This document shows, piece by piece, positions 28,346 through 37,155 of a stretch of 64,000 nucleotides of DNA. Within the stretch, counting starts at the first letter, position 1; every line of letters begins with the position of its first letter. The position numbers were made by a program, and so were the translations under genes. Below the pieces are notes generated by a model that was given only the letters and a program-made list of their open reading frames with translations, was not told where the DNA came from and did not search any database. Origin of the DNA: Cryomorphaceae bacterium (GTDB lineage Bacteria; Bacteroidota; Bacteroidia; Flavobacteriales_D; Sanyastnellaceae); NCBI GenBank assembly GCA_016124575.1, contig WGNM01000008.1, positions 1-64,000 on the forward strand, given 5' to 3'.

Positions 28346-28396
28346 CTACCTTCTGGTAGAGCAGCAACAACATGTAAATGTGAATGTATTCTTCAT
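28346..28396 (-). CDS. Poly-cysteine leader peptide 1
   Basis: This is a 16-residue ORF, MKNTFTFTCCCCSTRR, with ATG at 28396 and TAG at 28348-28346. Four adjacent Cys codons (TGT TGT TGC TGC) are followed within four codons by the stop. A CTACC/GGTAG hairpin (28346-28359) covers the end of the ORF. The seven bases directly after the stop (TCGGAAG) form the proposed antiterminator with the arm of terminator 1. A ribosome at the stop would mask them; a ribosome stalled at the Cys codons would leave them free. Confidence 0.85.
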   Translation of the reverse strand: MKNTFTFTCCCCSTRR

Positions 28397-28403
28397 CGTT
28401 GGG

Positions 28404-28434
28404 CGAAATTAAGAAACAATTTTCGAATTTCCAA
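28404..28434 (-). promoter_or_regulatory. Candidate promoter for the cysteine-attenuated operon
   Basis: On the minus strand, TTG (28434-28432) is followed after 20 bases by TAATTTCG (28411-28404), seven of eight matches to the Bacteroidota TAnnTTTG box with normal spacing. A start site about 5-7 bases downstream would lie at or almost at the ATG of leader 1, so the transcript may be leaderless or nearly so. Confidence 0.5.
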
Positions 28435-28470
28435 ATTTTATAGAAATATTTCAAATGAGGATGGTGGGAT

Positions 28471-29796
28471 TTATCTAAAAACACTGTATCGTTCTGCATC
28501 CAACCGCACCATGATAAACAAGAGAATGGTAAAGCCCATCAAACTCGACCCGCCATAACTGAAGAAGGGGAGTGGGATACCGATTACGGGTGCTACACCT
28601 AACACCATCCCGATGTTGATGAGCATGTGCATGAACAGTATGCTCGCCACACTATATCCGTACACACGAGAAAATTGCGATCGTTGTCGCTCGGCGAGGT
28701 GTATCATTCGGAGGATGAGCACCACAAACATTGCGACCACGATTAAGCTTCCAAAGAGTCCCCATTCTTCACCAATGGTGCAGAAAATAAAATCGGTGTT
28801 TTGCTCAGGAACGAAGTCGTACCGTGTCATCGGTCCATTCAAATAGCCTTTTCCAAACCATCCGCCAGAACCAATGGCAGCTTTCGCGTGGCGTATGTTG
28901 TAGTCGGCATCGGGGTTAGAGACTTCCATTCCGAACAAGACATATATACGTTCCCGTTGGTGGGGTTTTAAGATTTGTTCTATTCCTACGTAAGTAGTGT
29001 ATGAAAATGCGAGCGCACCAACAAGACTGAATGCAAGGATGCGAAACACGCGTTTTCGCTTGCGGGGTAGGACAAATGAACGGACAAAAAAGATACCCAA
29101 AATCCCAAAGAAGAGCATCACAATCATCATGGTCCATATACCGCTTTGTTCTCCGTAAAATGGATAGTCGATGGTGGCGGCGCCGCTCAAAATGGCTACA
29201 ACGGCCAGTACCACGGCTCCAAATCCGGCGAGTAGAATATTGCCTGAAAGTCCTTCTCGATACATCGCAAGCACAAATCCTGAAAACACCAAAACGGTAC
29301 CAGCATCAGGCTGCATCAAGATCAAACCTGCGGGAATCGCCAGTATTGTTGCCGCTATCAATCGTGTAGATAGTGCGTTGAACTTTATACCTGTGCGTGT
29401 TACATACCACGCCAAAAACAAGGCTGTAGCGGTTTTTGCAAACTCACTGGGTTGTATGCTGAAAGCTCCGACCCCGAACCAGGATCTAGCACCTCCAATT
29501 TTCTTTCCTATGAACAAAACGGCAATGAGCAATAGCAACGATAGCAGATAGCTAATGGGAGAGAATCGTATGAAAAACTCTCCTTCAATATTCAAAATCA
29601 CCACTGCCAGCAAGGTACATATGCCTATCCATATCAACTGCTTGGCATGCTCCGCTTCCATGTCGAAAATACCCGTGTGTGCCGCATCATACCCCGCGCT
29701 ATAAATAGCAGTCCACCCCAGTAAAACCAAAAAGCCATATAAAAAAATGGTCAGCCAATCGAGATTCCTACGTATGTCGCCTCTGTTCGTGTTCAT
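28471..29796 (-). CDS. rodA: Rod shape-determining peptidoglycan polymerase RodA
   Basis: This 441-residue SEDS-family glycosyltransferase polymerises lipid II during cell elongation with its PBP2 partner. It has about ten membrane helices and the family pieces ARSWFGVGAFSIQPSEFAKTATALFLAW, MQPDAGTVLVFSGF and the C-terminal PLPFFSYGGSSLMGF. It follows mrdA (PBP2) after 2 bp and closes the mre operon. Its position directly after PBP2 favours RodA over FtsW. The poly-Cys leader begins 75 bases after its stop. Confidence 0.94.
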   Translation of the reverse strand: MNTNRGDIRRNLDWLTIFLYGFLVLLGWTAIYSAGYDAAHTGIFDMEAEHAKQLIWIGICTLLAVVILNIEGEFFIRFSPISYLLSLLLLIAVLFIGKKIGGARSWFGVGAFSIQPSEFAKTATALFLAWYVTRTGIKFNALSTRLIAATILAIPAGLILMQPDAGTVLVFSGFVLAMYREGLSGNILLAGFGAVVLAVVAILSGAATIDYPFYGEQSGIWTMMIVMLFFGILGIFFVRSFVLPRKRKRVFRILAFSLVGALAFSYTTYVGIEQILKPHQRERIYVLFGMEVSNPDADYNIRHAKAAIGSGGWFGKGYLNGPMTRYDFVPEQNTDFIFCTIGEEWGLFGSLIVVAMFVVLILRMIHLAERQRSQFSRVYGYSVASILFMHMLINIGMVLGVAPVIGIPLPFFSYGGSSLMGFTILLFIMVRLDAERYSVFR

Positions 29797-29798
29797 GG

Positions 29799-31613
29799 TT
29801 ACTTTTTCTTCGGCATGCCGAAAGATTGTTCGATGATGCGTTCTTCTTTCGACGGATCCGAAATGCTGTCGTTCAGATATTTCTCAATGAGCAAACTGGC
29901 TATCGGTGCCGCCCACGTACCACCAAATCCGCTGTACTCTACGTAAACAGATATCGCTATTTTCGGATTGTCTTTGGGTGCAAAAGCAATAAATACACTG
30001 TGGTCGGGGTATGGCTCGTTTTGAACAGTACCGGTTTTACCACATACTGTTACGCCTTCTATCCTCGCCCTGCGAGCTGTACCGCCGTCTTGGCCGACAA
30101 CTTTTTCCATCGCGTTAACCACTGTTGTGAAGTACTCTTCGTTCACACCTGAGTTTATCTTTTGCAAGAATCTTTCGGGTTTCCCCTCATCTCCGATACT
30201 TTTGATTACATGGGGTGCATGATACCATCCTCTATTGGCGATTATTGCGGCGAGATTCGCCATTTGAAGAGGATTGATCAGCAATTCTCCCTCTCCAATC
30301 GACATAGAATATATCGTAGAAAATGCCCATCCTAACTCACCATAAATGCCGTCGTAATACTTTTGATTGGGAACGTTGCCTTCTTTAATGCCTGGAATAT
30401 CTGATCCTAAGTTCGAACCAAATCCAAATTTTTTTATGTCTGAATTCCACCTTCCAATTCCGATCTGAGCGTCTTTAAAGCGGTTGGTGGTTTCACCCGG
30501 TTCTATCATGCGTTTGAACACTTGGTGAAAATACGGATTGCAAGAGTGGATGATGGCACCCTCCAGATCGTCGTAACTGTGACTGCCATGACACCCAATG
30601 ATCCCACGGTTGCAGGCAATGCGGGTATCTTTGGTGATCGATCCGCGTTGCAAGGCGACCAAACTCTGCACCATTTTGAATATCGACCCCGGACGATACA
30701 ATCCTTGCGTGGCGCGGTTGTAAAGTGGTTTTAAACTATCCACCTGAAGCTTTCTAAAATTTTCACCTCGGTTACTACCTACCAGTAAGTTTGGGTCGAA
30801 ACTGGGTGCGCTTACCAATGTGAGGATTTCACCTGTTGCAGGTTCTATGGCTACAATGCTTCCCATTTTGTTGCTCATCAGCAATTCAGCGTAGGCCTGC
30901 AGCTCGGCATCGATGGTGATATACAAGTCTTTTCCTGCTACTGCACTGGTATCGTATTTGCCTTCACTAAGACTTTCTTGAACGTTGTTTCTGACGTCTA
31001 CCAGCACATATTTTGCACCTTTTTTGCCGCGCAGCTCTTTCTCATACGTCATCTCGATTCCACTCTTTCCAATGTAGTCTCCAGATCTGTAATAATGATC
31101 ATTTTCGATTTCTGATGGTCCTGCTTCGGCATAGTCCCCTAGCACGTGTGCGCCAAATCCTTTCTGGTATGACCGCACTGTGCGGGCTTGTGCAAAGAAG
31201 CCGGGATAACGGTGTAGCTTCTCCGATATACGGGCGTAAATGTCGGGGTCGATTTGTTTTTTGATCACCGAAGCTTTGTGTCGCGAGTAATTCCGAGCTT
31301 TTTTCAATTCTACCCGAAGTTCCTCAACCGACATATTCACGAGTTGTCCGAATGCGAGAGTGTCGAATTCTTTCGTTTTACGCGGCACTACCATGAGGTC
31401 GTAAATGGCTCTGTTGGCCACCAAAAGTTCCCCATTGCGATCGTACACCAATCCACGAGAGGGGTAAATTCGAATTTTTTCCTCTGTAAGCTCGGCTGCC
31501 TTTGCTTTATATGAATCGCTCACGACCTGCAGCGTCAGCAGACGAATGGCGAAAATAAATGCGAAAGCAAGAATAATGGCGGTGATAATATATCGACGAT
31601 TGCCAAAGTTCAT
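29799..31613 (-). CDS. mrdA: Penicillin-binding protein 2 (transpeptidase)
   Basis: This 604-residue class B PBP cross-links peptidoglycan during elongation. It has an N-terminal membrane anchor (IITAIILAFAFIFAIRLLTL), a PBP dimer domain (about 50-220) and a transpeptidase domain. In the transpeptidase domain SIFK (YRPGSIFKMVQSLVAL) carries the nucleophilic Ser, SCN (HSCNPYFHQ) is the second motif, and KTGT (CGKTGTVQNEP) is the third. It overlaps mreD by 4 bp and is 2 bp from rodA. Confidence 0.94.
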   Translation of the reverse strand: MNFGNRRYIITAIILAFAFIFAIRLLTLQVVSDSYKAKAAELTEEKIRIYPSRGLVYDRNGELLVANRAIYDLMVVPRKTKEFDTLAFGQLVNMSVEELRVELKKARNYSRHKASVIKKQIDPDIYARISEKLHRYPGFFAQARTVRSYQKGFGAHVLGDYAEAGPSEIENDHYYRSGDYIGKSGIEMTYEKELRGKKGAKYVLVDVRNNVQESLSEGKYDTSAVAGKDLYITIDAELQAYAELLMSNKMGSIVAIEPATGEILTLVSAPSFDPNLLVGSNRGENFRKLQVDSLKPLYNRATQGLYRPGSIFKMVQSLVALQRGSITKDTRIACNRGIIGCHGSHSYDDLEGAIIHSCNPYFHQVFKRMIEPGETTNRFKDAQIGIGRWNSDIKKFGFGSNLGSDIPGIKEGNVPNQKYYDGIYGELGWAFSTIYSMSIGEGELLINPLQMANLAAIIANRGWYHAPHVIKSIGDEGKPERFLQKINSGVNEEYFTTVVNAMEKVVGQDGGTARRARIEGVTVCGKTGTVQNEPYPDHSVFIAFAPKDNPKIAISVYVEYSGFGGTWAAPIASLLIEKYLNDSISDPSKEERIIEQSFGMPKKK

Positions 31614-32134
31614 TTCCTTCTGCGATCAGGTTTGAAGATGAGATATTGTCCTAAAACAAGCATTACCAACGTAGCCAAAGCACTTAACAATGCTTTGCCG
31701 AAGGTGGTGAAAAAGGGCGTGAATCGCCACAATTCGAGGAAAAATAGTGTAACGTGATGCACCAAGGTCAATGTGGTGGCGTAAGTAATGTACCACCCCA
31801 ATCCCAAATCTTGAATGGTTGGTGTTTGTCCGCTCTCATAACCTTCTCGAGGCGCCAATGTCCGCAACACCAGTGGCTGCACAAATCCCAACAAGGTGCA
31901 AGCCCCAGTGTGCACACCTGCTGTGTTGGTGAAAAGGTCGATCAGCAATCCGGTGCCGAAGGCAATAAAAAGTGTTAGCCATCGCGGTGTTTCGAATGGC
32001 AGCATAAGCACACCGAAAATGTATACCCATGGCAACATGTAGCCTTGCCACAAATCAAGTCTGTTAACAATCAGTCCTTGCAACAAGATCAAGAAAATAA
32101 GCCGAAGAACAATTCTGAACCAAGTACCCGTCAT
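31610..32134 (-). CDS. mreD: Rod shape-determining protein MreD
   Basis: This 174-residue membrane protein has about five hydrophobic helices, and its family is weakly conserved. The assignment rests on size, topology and its place between mreC and mrdA, with ATGA overlaps on both sides. The N-terminal part (RLIFLILLQGLIVNRLDLWQGYMLPWVYIFGVLMLP) and GLLIDLFTNTAGVHTGACTLLGF are typical of Bacteroidota MreD. MreD is part of the elongasome at the inner membrane. Confidence 0.87.
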   Translation of the reverse strand: MTGTWFRIVLRLIFLILLQGLIVNRLDLWQGYMLPWVYIFGVLMLPFETPRWLTLFIAFGTGLLIDLFTNTAGVHTGACTLLGFVQPLVLRTLAPREGYESGQTPTIQDLGLGWYITYATTLTLVHHVTLFFLELWRFTPFFTTFGKALLSALATLVMLVLGQYLIFKPDRRRK

Positions 32135-32964
32135 TCTATATCCTCCCTTCTGGCTTCTAGTTCAAGCTGTTCCTTCGACATAAAGTTGTTCACCACTTGT
32201 ACATAATTCAATTGGTAAAACTTGGTGGTGAGGCGAATATTCAAGTCGAAAAAGTTTTCACCGTCTGGACTTTCATACGACTCCACAATGCCCACAAGTA
32301 TGTCTTCTGGGAAATATGTTGAAAAACCAGTGGTGGTGATGGTGTCACCAATTTCGGGGCGTGCATATTTCGGCACTTCAACTACAGTAGCTATTGTTGG
32401 GTCGTGGGTAGGCCATTTTAATTGTCCGAATGCGCCGCTTTTTGAGAGTTTTACCGACAAACTAAAATTGACATTTAAGATAGGCATGATGGTAGCGAAA
32501 TGCTCTTCAACATCTTTGATAATGCCAACAACAGATCCTTCAGCAATAACTCCCATGCCTTTTCGAATGCCGTTTAGGCTTCCTTTATCGATGGTGATAA
32601 AGTTGTTCGGACGGTTTACAGAGTTGTTAACGACCCGCGCTGAAGTGTATTCGAACCTGCGGAAATGCAAGGTATCGTTGAAAAGATAAAGCGAGTCGGT
32701 AAGTCGAAGAAAAGAAGGTGCCGCAGACGATAACAGGTGGGCATTTTCTTTTGCCAACTCCTCGTTGATGGATTGCAATTTCAGGTACTCTGCAATTTCT
32801 GTCCGCTTGGTATACAGGTTTCCAATAAAGTTGTTGGCGGCACTCAACGTAACGCGTCGTTGTAAGTTGTTGTTTTTAACGATCAATATAACACTTACCC
32901 CTTCCAAAATAAGGAACAGGAAGAAGACATGGTAGCGAAAGAGGAGTTGCCAGAGGCTGCGCAT
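32131..32964 (-). CDS. mreC: Rod shape-determining protein MreC
   Basis: This 277-residue inner-membrane protein has one N-terminal membrane helix (YHVFFLFLILEGVSVILIV), a coiled-coil segment (about 50-85) and a periplasmic beta-barrel domain with FITIDKGSLNGIRKGMGVI and VVGIIKDVEEHFATIMPILN. MreC links MreB filaments to PBP2 and RodA. It lies 18 bp after mreB and overlaps mreD by 4 bp. Length and motifs are normal. Confidence 0.93.
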   Translation of the reverse strand: MRSLWQLLFRYHVFFLFLILEGVSVILIVKNNNLQRRVTLSAANNFIGNLYTKRTEIAEYLKLQSINEELAKENAHLLSSAAPSFLRLTDSLYLFNDTLHFRRFEYTSARVVNNSVNRPNNFITIDKGSLNGIRKGMGVIAEGSVVGIIKDVEEHFATIMPILNVNFSLSVKLSKSGAFGQLKWPTHDPTIATVVEVPKYARPEIGDTITTTGFSTYFPEDILVGIVESYESPDGENFFDLNIRLTTKFYQLNYVQVVNNFMSKEQLELEARREDIE

Positions 32965-32982
32965 TCTTTTATTCCGTCCAAA

Positions 32983-34008
32983 TTACTCTCTCATGAGGAA
33001 TTGGAACTTATCAATATTTTTCAGAGCAATAGCAGTTCCTTTTGCCACGGCTCTTAGTGGTTCATCTGCCACGTGCACTGGTAGTCGCGTCTTCATCGAT
33101 ATCCGTTTGTCTAAACCGCGAAGCAACGCTCCACCGCCTGCCAAATAAATACCTGTTTTGAAGATATCGGCAGAAAGCTCTGGCGGAGTATTCTCAAGAC
33201 AGCTCAAAATAGCTTCTTCTATCTTGGCGATGCTTTTATCGAGTGCATGTGCGATTTCTACATACGATACGTGAATTTCTTTCGGAATACCTGTCATCAA
33301 ATCTCGTCCGCGTACAGCGTAGTCTGCAGGTGGGTTGTCGAGTTCTGGCAATGCAGCACCTACCTCAATTTTAATTTGCTCTGCCGTGCGCTCACCAATA
33401 AGGATGTTGTGCTGACGGCGCATGTATTCTTCAATATCTTGGGTGAATTCATCTCCCGCAACACGGATGTTTTTATCTGTCACAATACCACCCAGTGCGA
33501 TTACTGCGATTTCAGAGGTACCACCGCCTATGTCAATGATCATATTCCCCATTGGCTCTTCAACATCGATACCGATACCGATTGCTGCAGCCATTGGCTC
33601 GTGGATAAGGTAGACTTCTTTCGCTCCTGCGTGCTCGGCACTGTCTTTAACCGCACGTTTTTCAACCTCAGTGATGCCCGAAGGAATACAAATAACCATA
33701 CGAAGTGATGGTGCAAACCAAGATCGTCCTTTGCTGATCATCTTGATCATTCCTTTGATCATGTCTTCAGCCGATTGGAAGTCGGCAATAACACCATCTT
33801 TAAGCGGACGAATGGTCTTGATATTTTCATGGGTCTTACCATGCATTTGTTGCGCCTGTCTGCCTATTGCAACAGTTTTATTGGTCGTTCTGTCTTTGGC
33901 AACAATCGACGGTTCGTCCACAACAACCTTGTCGTTGTAGTAGATAATTGTGTTTGCAGTCCCCAAATCAATGGCGATCTCTTGCATGAAAAAATTAAAA
34001 AGCCCCAT
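32983..34008 (-). CDS. mreB: Rod shape-determining protein MreB
   Basis: This is a 341-residue bacterial actin homologue. Phosphate-1 motif: EIAIDLGTANTIIYY; KTIRPLKDGVIADF follows; phosphate-2: MIIDIGGGTSEIAVIALGG; adenosine motif: IYLAGGGALLRGLDKRI. MreB filaments under the inner membrane guide cell-wall synthesis, so the cell is probably rod-shaped. It heads the mreBCD-mrdA-rodA cluster, 94 bp after purH on the same strand. Confidence 0.96.
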   Translation of the reverse strand: MGLFNFFMQEIAIDLGTANTIIYYNDKVVVDEPSIVAKDRTTNKTVAIGRQAQQMHGKTHENIKTIRPLKDGVIADFQSAEDMIKGMIKMISKGRSWFAPSLRMVICIPSGITEVEKRAVKDSAEHAGAKEVYLIHEPMAAAIGIGIDVEEPMGNMIIDIGGGTSEIAVIALGGIVTDKNIRVAGDEFTQDIEEYMRRQHNILIGERTAEQIKIEVGAALPELDNPPADYAVRGRDLMTGIPKEIHVSYVEIAHALDKSIAKIEEAILSCLENTPPELSADIFKTGIYLAGGGALLRGLDKRISMKTRLPVHVADEPLRAVAKGTAIALKNIDKFQFLMRE

Positions 34009-34102
34009 GGTCCTCCTTGTAAGTGCTTAGCCTTGAGCGCAAATATAGACAATGCAGCAAGATAGAATGAATCTTACAGCAATCGTATGCGTTTTTTTTC
34101 TA

Positions 34103-35632
34103 TTAGTGCTTAAAGTGTCGATATCCGGTAAAGTACATCGCCATTTTGTGTTCGTTGCAATAGGTGATGCTTAAGTCGTCTTTTACCGACCCTCCAGGCT
34201 GAACTACCGCGTGAATCCCTTCATTTCCAGCCAGTTCAACACAGTCAGGGAAAGGGAAGAAAGCATCTGATGCCATTACTGCGCCGTTCAAATCAAATCC
34301 AAAACTTTTTGCTTTGTGAACAGCTTGCGACAAGGCATCAACGCGAGATGTCTGCCCTGTGCCACTCGCCAACAACTGCTTGTTTTTTGCAAAAACGATG
34401 GTGTTCGACTTGGTATGCTTTACAAGTTTGTTGGCAAAAACCAAGTCTTCAAGCTCACGTTCGTTTGCTAATTCTGCTGTAACCGCCTCAAAACCAGAGA
34501 TCTGGTCGGTGTGTAAGTCGCGGTCCTGCGCTAAAAATCCATTCAGTGCGGTGCGAACCATCATACGCGGCAATTGGCTGTGCTTTTGAATCAGAATGAC
34601 GCGATTCTTCTTGGTCATTAAGACATCAATCGCTTCTTTTTCATATTTCGGAGCGATGATTACCTCGCAAAACAGTTCATTTATTTCTTGTGCAGTGGCC
34701 TGATCAATAGTTCCATTGGCAATGAGCACTCCGCCAAAGGCAGATACAGGGTCTCCAGCCAAAGCATCTTTGTAGGCTTCGTGCATGGTTTTGCGGGTTG
34801 CCAAACCACATGCGTTGTTGTGCTTTAAGATTGCAAAAGTTGGCTCGTCGCCTTCGAATTCTTTCATCAATTGCACCGCGGCATCAACATCCAACATGTT
34901 GTTGAATGAAAGGGCTTTGCCATGAAGTTTGTCGAACATGCTGTCGAAGTCTCCAAAAAAGTATCCGCGCTGGTGCGGATTTTCACCGTACCTCAACGCT
35001 GTGCCACCTAAAAAGCTCTCTTTCAGCATGATGTCTGCATCACCAGCAAAATAACGGTGAATCATGGTGTCGTAATGCGATGAAACGTTGAATGCCTCTG
35101 CCGCCAGTGCTTTTCTATCTTCTTCGCGTGAGCAGCCATCTTGTTCCTGCAGCAAGTTGAGCAGATTCAGATATTGAGACTGCGAAGGGACAATAACAAT
35201 GTCGTTGTAGTTTTTTGCCGCAGCACGAATCAATGATATTCCGCCAATATCAATCTTCTCAATGATTTCTTCATGGCTGGCGCCAGATGCCAATGTGGCT
35301 TCAAATGGATACAGATCTACAATCACCAAATCGATTGCTGGAATTCCAAACTCTTCCATCTGATTGATGTCGTCTTTCATCGATCGGCGACCTAAAATTC
35401 CACCAAAAACTTTCGGGTGAAGCGTTTTCACACGTCCTCCCAAGATCGACGGATAGCTGGTGAGGTCTTCAACAGCCACAACTGTCCCACCCATTGCTTC
35501 TATTGCGGTTTGTGTCCCACCAGTACTATAAATGGTCACACCAAGTCGTATAAGTTCTTTGATGATTGGTTCTAATCCGTCTTTGTTAAAAACGGAAATG
35601 AGCGCGCTTTCAATGCGTTTCATTTCTTTCAT
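34103..35632 (-). CDS. purH: Bifunctional AICAR transformylase/IMP cyclohydrolase
   Basis: PurH catalyses the last two steps of IMP synthesis. The 509-residue protein has the N-terminal MGS-like cyclohydrolase domain (IESALISVFNKDGLEPI, GGTQTAIEAMGG, GGRVKTLHPKVFGGIL) and the C-terminal transformylase domain (LRYGENPHQRGYF, KHNNACGLATR, ASDAFFPFPDCVE, QPGGSVKDDLSI). ATG at 35632 or 35623 is a plausible start; an in-frame start at 35716 adds a segment that overlaps an inverted repeat and is unlike the family. It precedes mreB, a common order in Bacteroidota. Confidence 0.95.
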   Translation of the reverse strand: MKEMKRIESALISVFNKDGLEPIIKELIRLGVTIYSTGGTQTAIEAMGGTVVAVEDLTSYPSILGGRVKTLHPKVFGGILGRRSMKDDINQMEEFGIPAIDLVIVDLYPFEATLASGASHEEIIEKIDIGGISLIRAAAKNYNDIVIVPSQSQYLNLLNLLQEQDGCSREEDRKALAAEAFNVSSHYDTMIHRYFAGDADIMLKESFLGGTALRYGENPHQRGYFFGDFDSMFDKLHGKALSFNNMLDVDAAVQLMKEFEGDEPTFAILKHNNACGLATRKTMHEAYKDALAGDPVSAFGGVLIANGTIDQATAQEINELFCEVIIAPKYEKEAIDVLMTKKNRVILIQKHSQLPRMMVRTALNGFLAQDRDLHTDQISGFEAVTAELANERELEDLVFANKLVKHTKSNTIVFAKNKQLLASGTGQTSRVDALSQAVHKAKSFGFDLNGAVMASDAFFPFPDCVELAGNEGIHAVVQPGGSVKDDLSITYCNEHKMAMYFTGYRHFKH

Positions 35633-35707
35633 GGTGCTAATTTGGGTGCTGAAATAGGGCGCAAAAGTAGACTTTTCATGCCGCATTAAAAAGTTGAAAA
35701 CACGCAA

Positions 35708-35779
35708 ACTTGTCACGTGTTTTCCACCTATCTTGCTTTTTTAAATTGGGTTATTTAATGAGGTATAAATGTGACAAGT
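35708..35779. promoter_or_regulatory. Spaced inverted repeat between purH and the ABC permease
   Basis: ACTTGTCAC (35708-35716) and GTGACAAGT (35771-35779) are a perfect 9-bp inverted repeat 54 bases apart in the divergent promoter region. They may be paired operator half-sites or two copies of one binding site. The factor is unknown. Confidence 0.4.
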
Positions 35780-35838
35780 GGTGAATCTACGTGCGCGAAT
35801 GATGATGGCGTTTTGCTAATCCTGTGTAATTTGCATGT

Positions 35839-37086
35839 ATGTTGTATCTCCGATTTCTAAAGGAAAGTTTTCTGTTCGCATGGTCGGCAATTGTTGTAAA
35901 TAAGCTGCGAACTTTGCTATCGCTCACAGGTGTGATGGTTGGAATATTCGTCATTTCAGCAGTGTTTACCATGGTCGATTCTATGGAAGCAAGCTTGAAA
36001 GACACGTTCAACATGATCAGTGATGATGTCTTGTTTGTCCAAAAATGGCCTTGGGGGCCTGAAGGCGATGGCGAGTATGAATGGTGGAAGTATTTTCAAC
36101 GCCGTCAGCCATCGATGCGCGACATGGAGAATTTGAAGGGCCGACTGAATAATGCACAAGCCATTGCTTTTCAAGTTGGTGATGCGGGAGTTGCTTCGAA
36201 CCGCAACAACACTATGGACAATATTTCCATTGCTGGCATATCGAACGATTACAATCAATGTGTGAATTTAGACATCGCCGAAGGCAGATATTTTACTGAA
36301 GGCGAGTTCAACGGGGGTAAGAATTTGGCGATCATTGGAGCCGACATTGCCGATATGCTTTTTCCAGAGGGGAATGTCCTTGGCAAGGAGATGAAGCTCA
36401 AAGGATTGAAAGTTACTGTTGTCGGTATTTTTGCCAGGGAAGGCTCATCGATCATCTCCGATGGTTTTGATAAAATGGCGATGGTGCCAGCGCGCTTTGC
36501 ACAGCGGATAATGAACGTTCGTGAACTGGATTCGGGCATTGTTGTAAAAGTAAAGGAAGGATCAACCAATGCGCAGTTGAAAGATGAGATCGTACAACAG
36601 TTTAGGGCGATTCGCAAAGTGAGACCGAAACAAGAGAACGATTTCAGCATCAATCAAATGGACATGTTGACAGGTTTTATTGATTCTGTATTTACTCAAG
36701 TGGAGTTGGTTGGTTGGTTCATTGGGATCTTCGCAATTCTTGTCGGATGTTTTAGCATCGCGAACATCATGTTTGTTTCTGTTCGTGAGCGGACGAAAAT
36801 CATTGGCATTCAAAAGGCACTGGGGGCCAGAAACAGTTTCATTTTACAGCAGTTTTTATTCGAAGCTGTAGCATTGTGTATATTCGGAGCACTGCTCGCC
36901 TTTGGGCTGATTGCACTGATCGTGGCATTGATAAACGCTATGGATATCGGATTAACAGTAGGAATCTATTTCTCAAGATTTCTAACTGCAATGATTATCG
37001 CTGTAGCATCAGGGTTGATTGCTGGTATTGCTCCTGCATTGCAGGCCGCCCGAATGGATCCTGTAGACGCGATGCGCGCAAAATAA
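35839..37086 (+). CDS. MacB-like ABC transporter permease (FtsX family)
   Basis: This 415-residue inner-membrane permease has a TM helix at about 25-45 (LSLTGVMVGIFVISAVFTMVD), a large periplasmic MacB-PCD domain (about 45-270) and three C-terminal helices with the family pieces VRERTKIIGIQKALGARNSFIL and AARMDPVDAMRAK. Such permeases pair with an ATPase; none adjoins it. A GTAATTTG box ends only a few bases before the ATG. The substrate is unknown; lipoprotein or peptide export is possible. Confidence 0.87.
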   Translation: MLYLRFLKESFLFAWSAIVVNKLRTLLSLTGVMVGIFVISAVFTMVDSMEASLKDTFNMISDDVLFVQKWPWGPEGDGEYEWWKYFQRRQPSMRDMENLKGRLNNAQAIAFQVGDAGVASNRNNTMDNISIAGISNDYNQCVNLDIAEGRYFTEGEFNGGKNLAIIGADIADMLFPEGNVLGKEMKLKGLKVTVVGIFAREGSSIISDGFDKMAMVPARFAQRIMNVRELDSGIVVKVKEGSTNAQLKDEIVQQFRAIRKVRPKQENDFSINQMDMLTGFIDSVFTQVELVGWFIGIFAILVGCFSIANIMFVSVRERTKIIGIQKALGARNSFILQQFLFEAVALCIFGALLAFGLIALIVALINAMDIGLTVGIYFSRFLTAMIIAVASGLIAGIAPALQAARMDPVDAMRAK

Positions 37087-37117
37087 ACAAGCCCACCTCT
37101 TTCGAAATGGGCTTGTT
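37086..37117. terminator. Hairpin between convergent permease and T9SS gene
   Basis: A perfect 10-bp stem (AACAAGCCCA at 37086-37095, TGGGCTTGTT at 37108-37117). Its first base is the last base of the permease stop codon. The T-rich tail (TTTATTTT) is on the minus-strand side, so it more likely ends the 37156-40926 transcript. Confidence 0.65.
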
Positions 37118-37155
37118 AAGCTAGAAACAAGAGTATTAACTCAACCGAATGAAAA

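Noticed and set aside
28111-28434. SAM-I or other known sulfur riboswitch upstream of the peroxiredoxin gene
   Set aside because: The conserved riboswitch core sequences are absent, and two poly-Cys ORFs with terminators explain the structure.
28275-28499. A 74-codon minus-strand frame spanning the rodA end and leader 1
   Set aside because: It overlaps the rodA 3' end, runs through both the leader 1 Cys codons and the terminator in a different frame, and encodes no recognisable protein.
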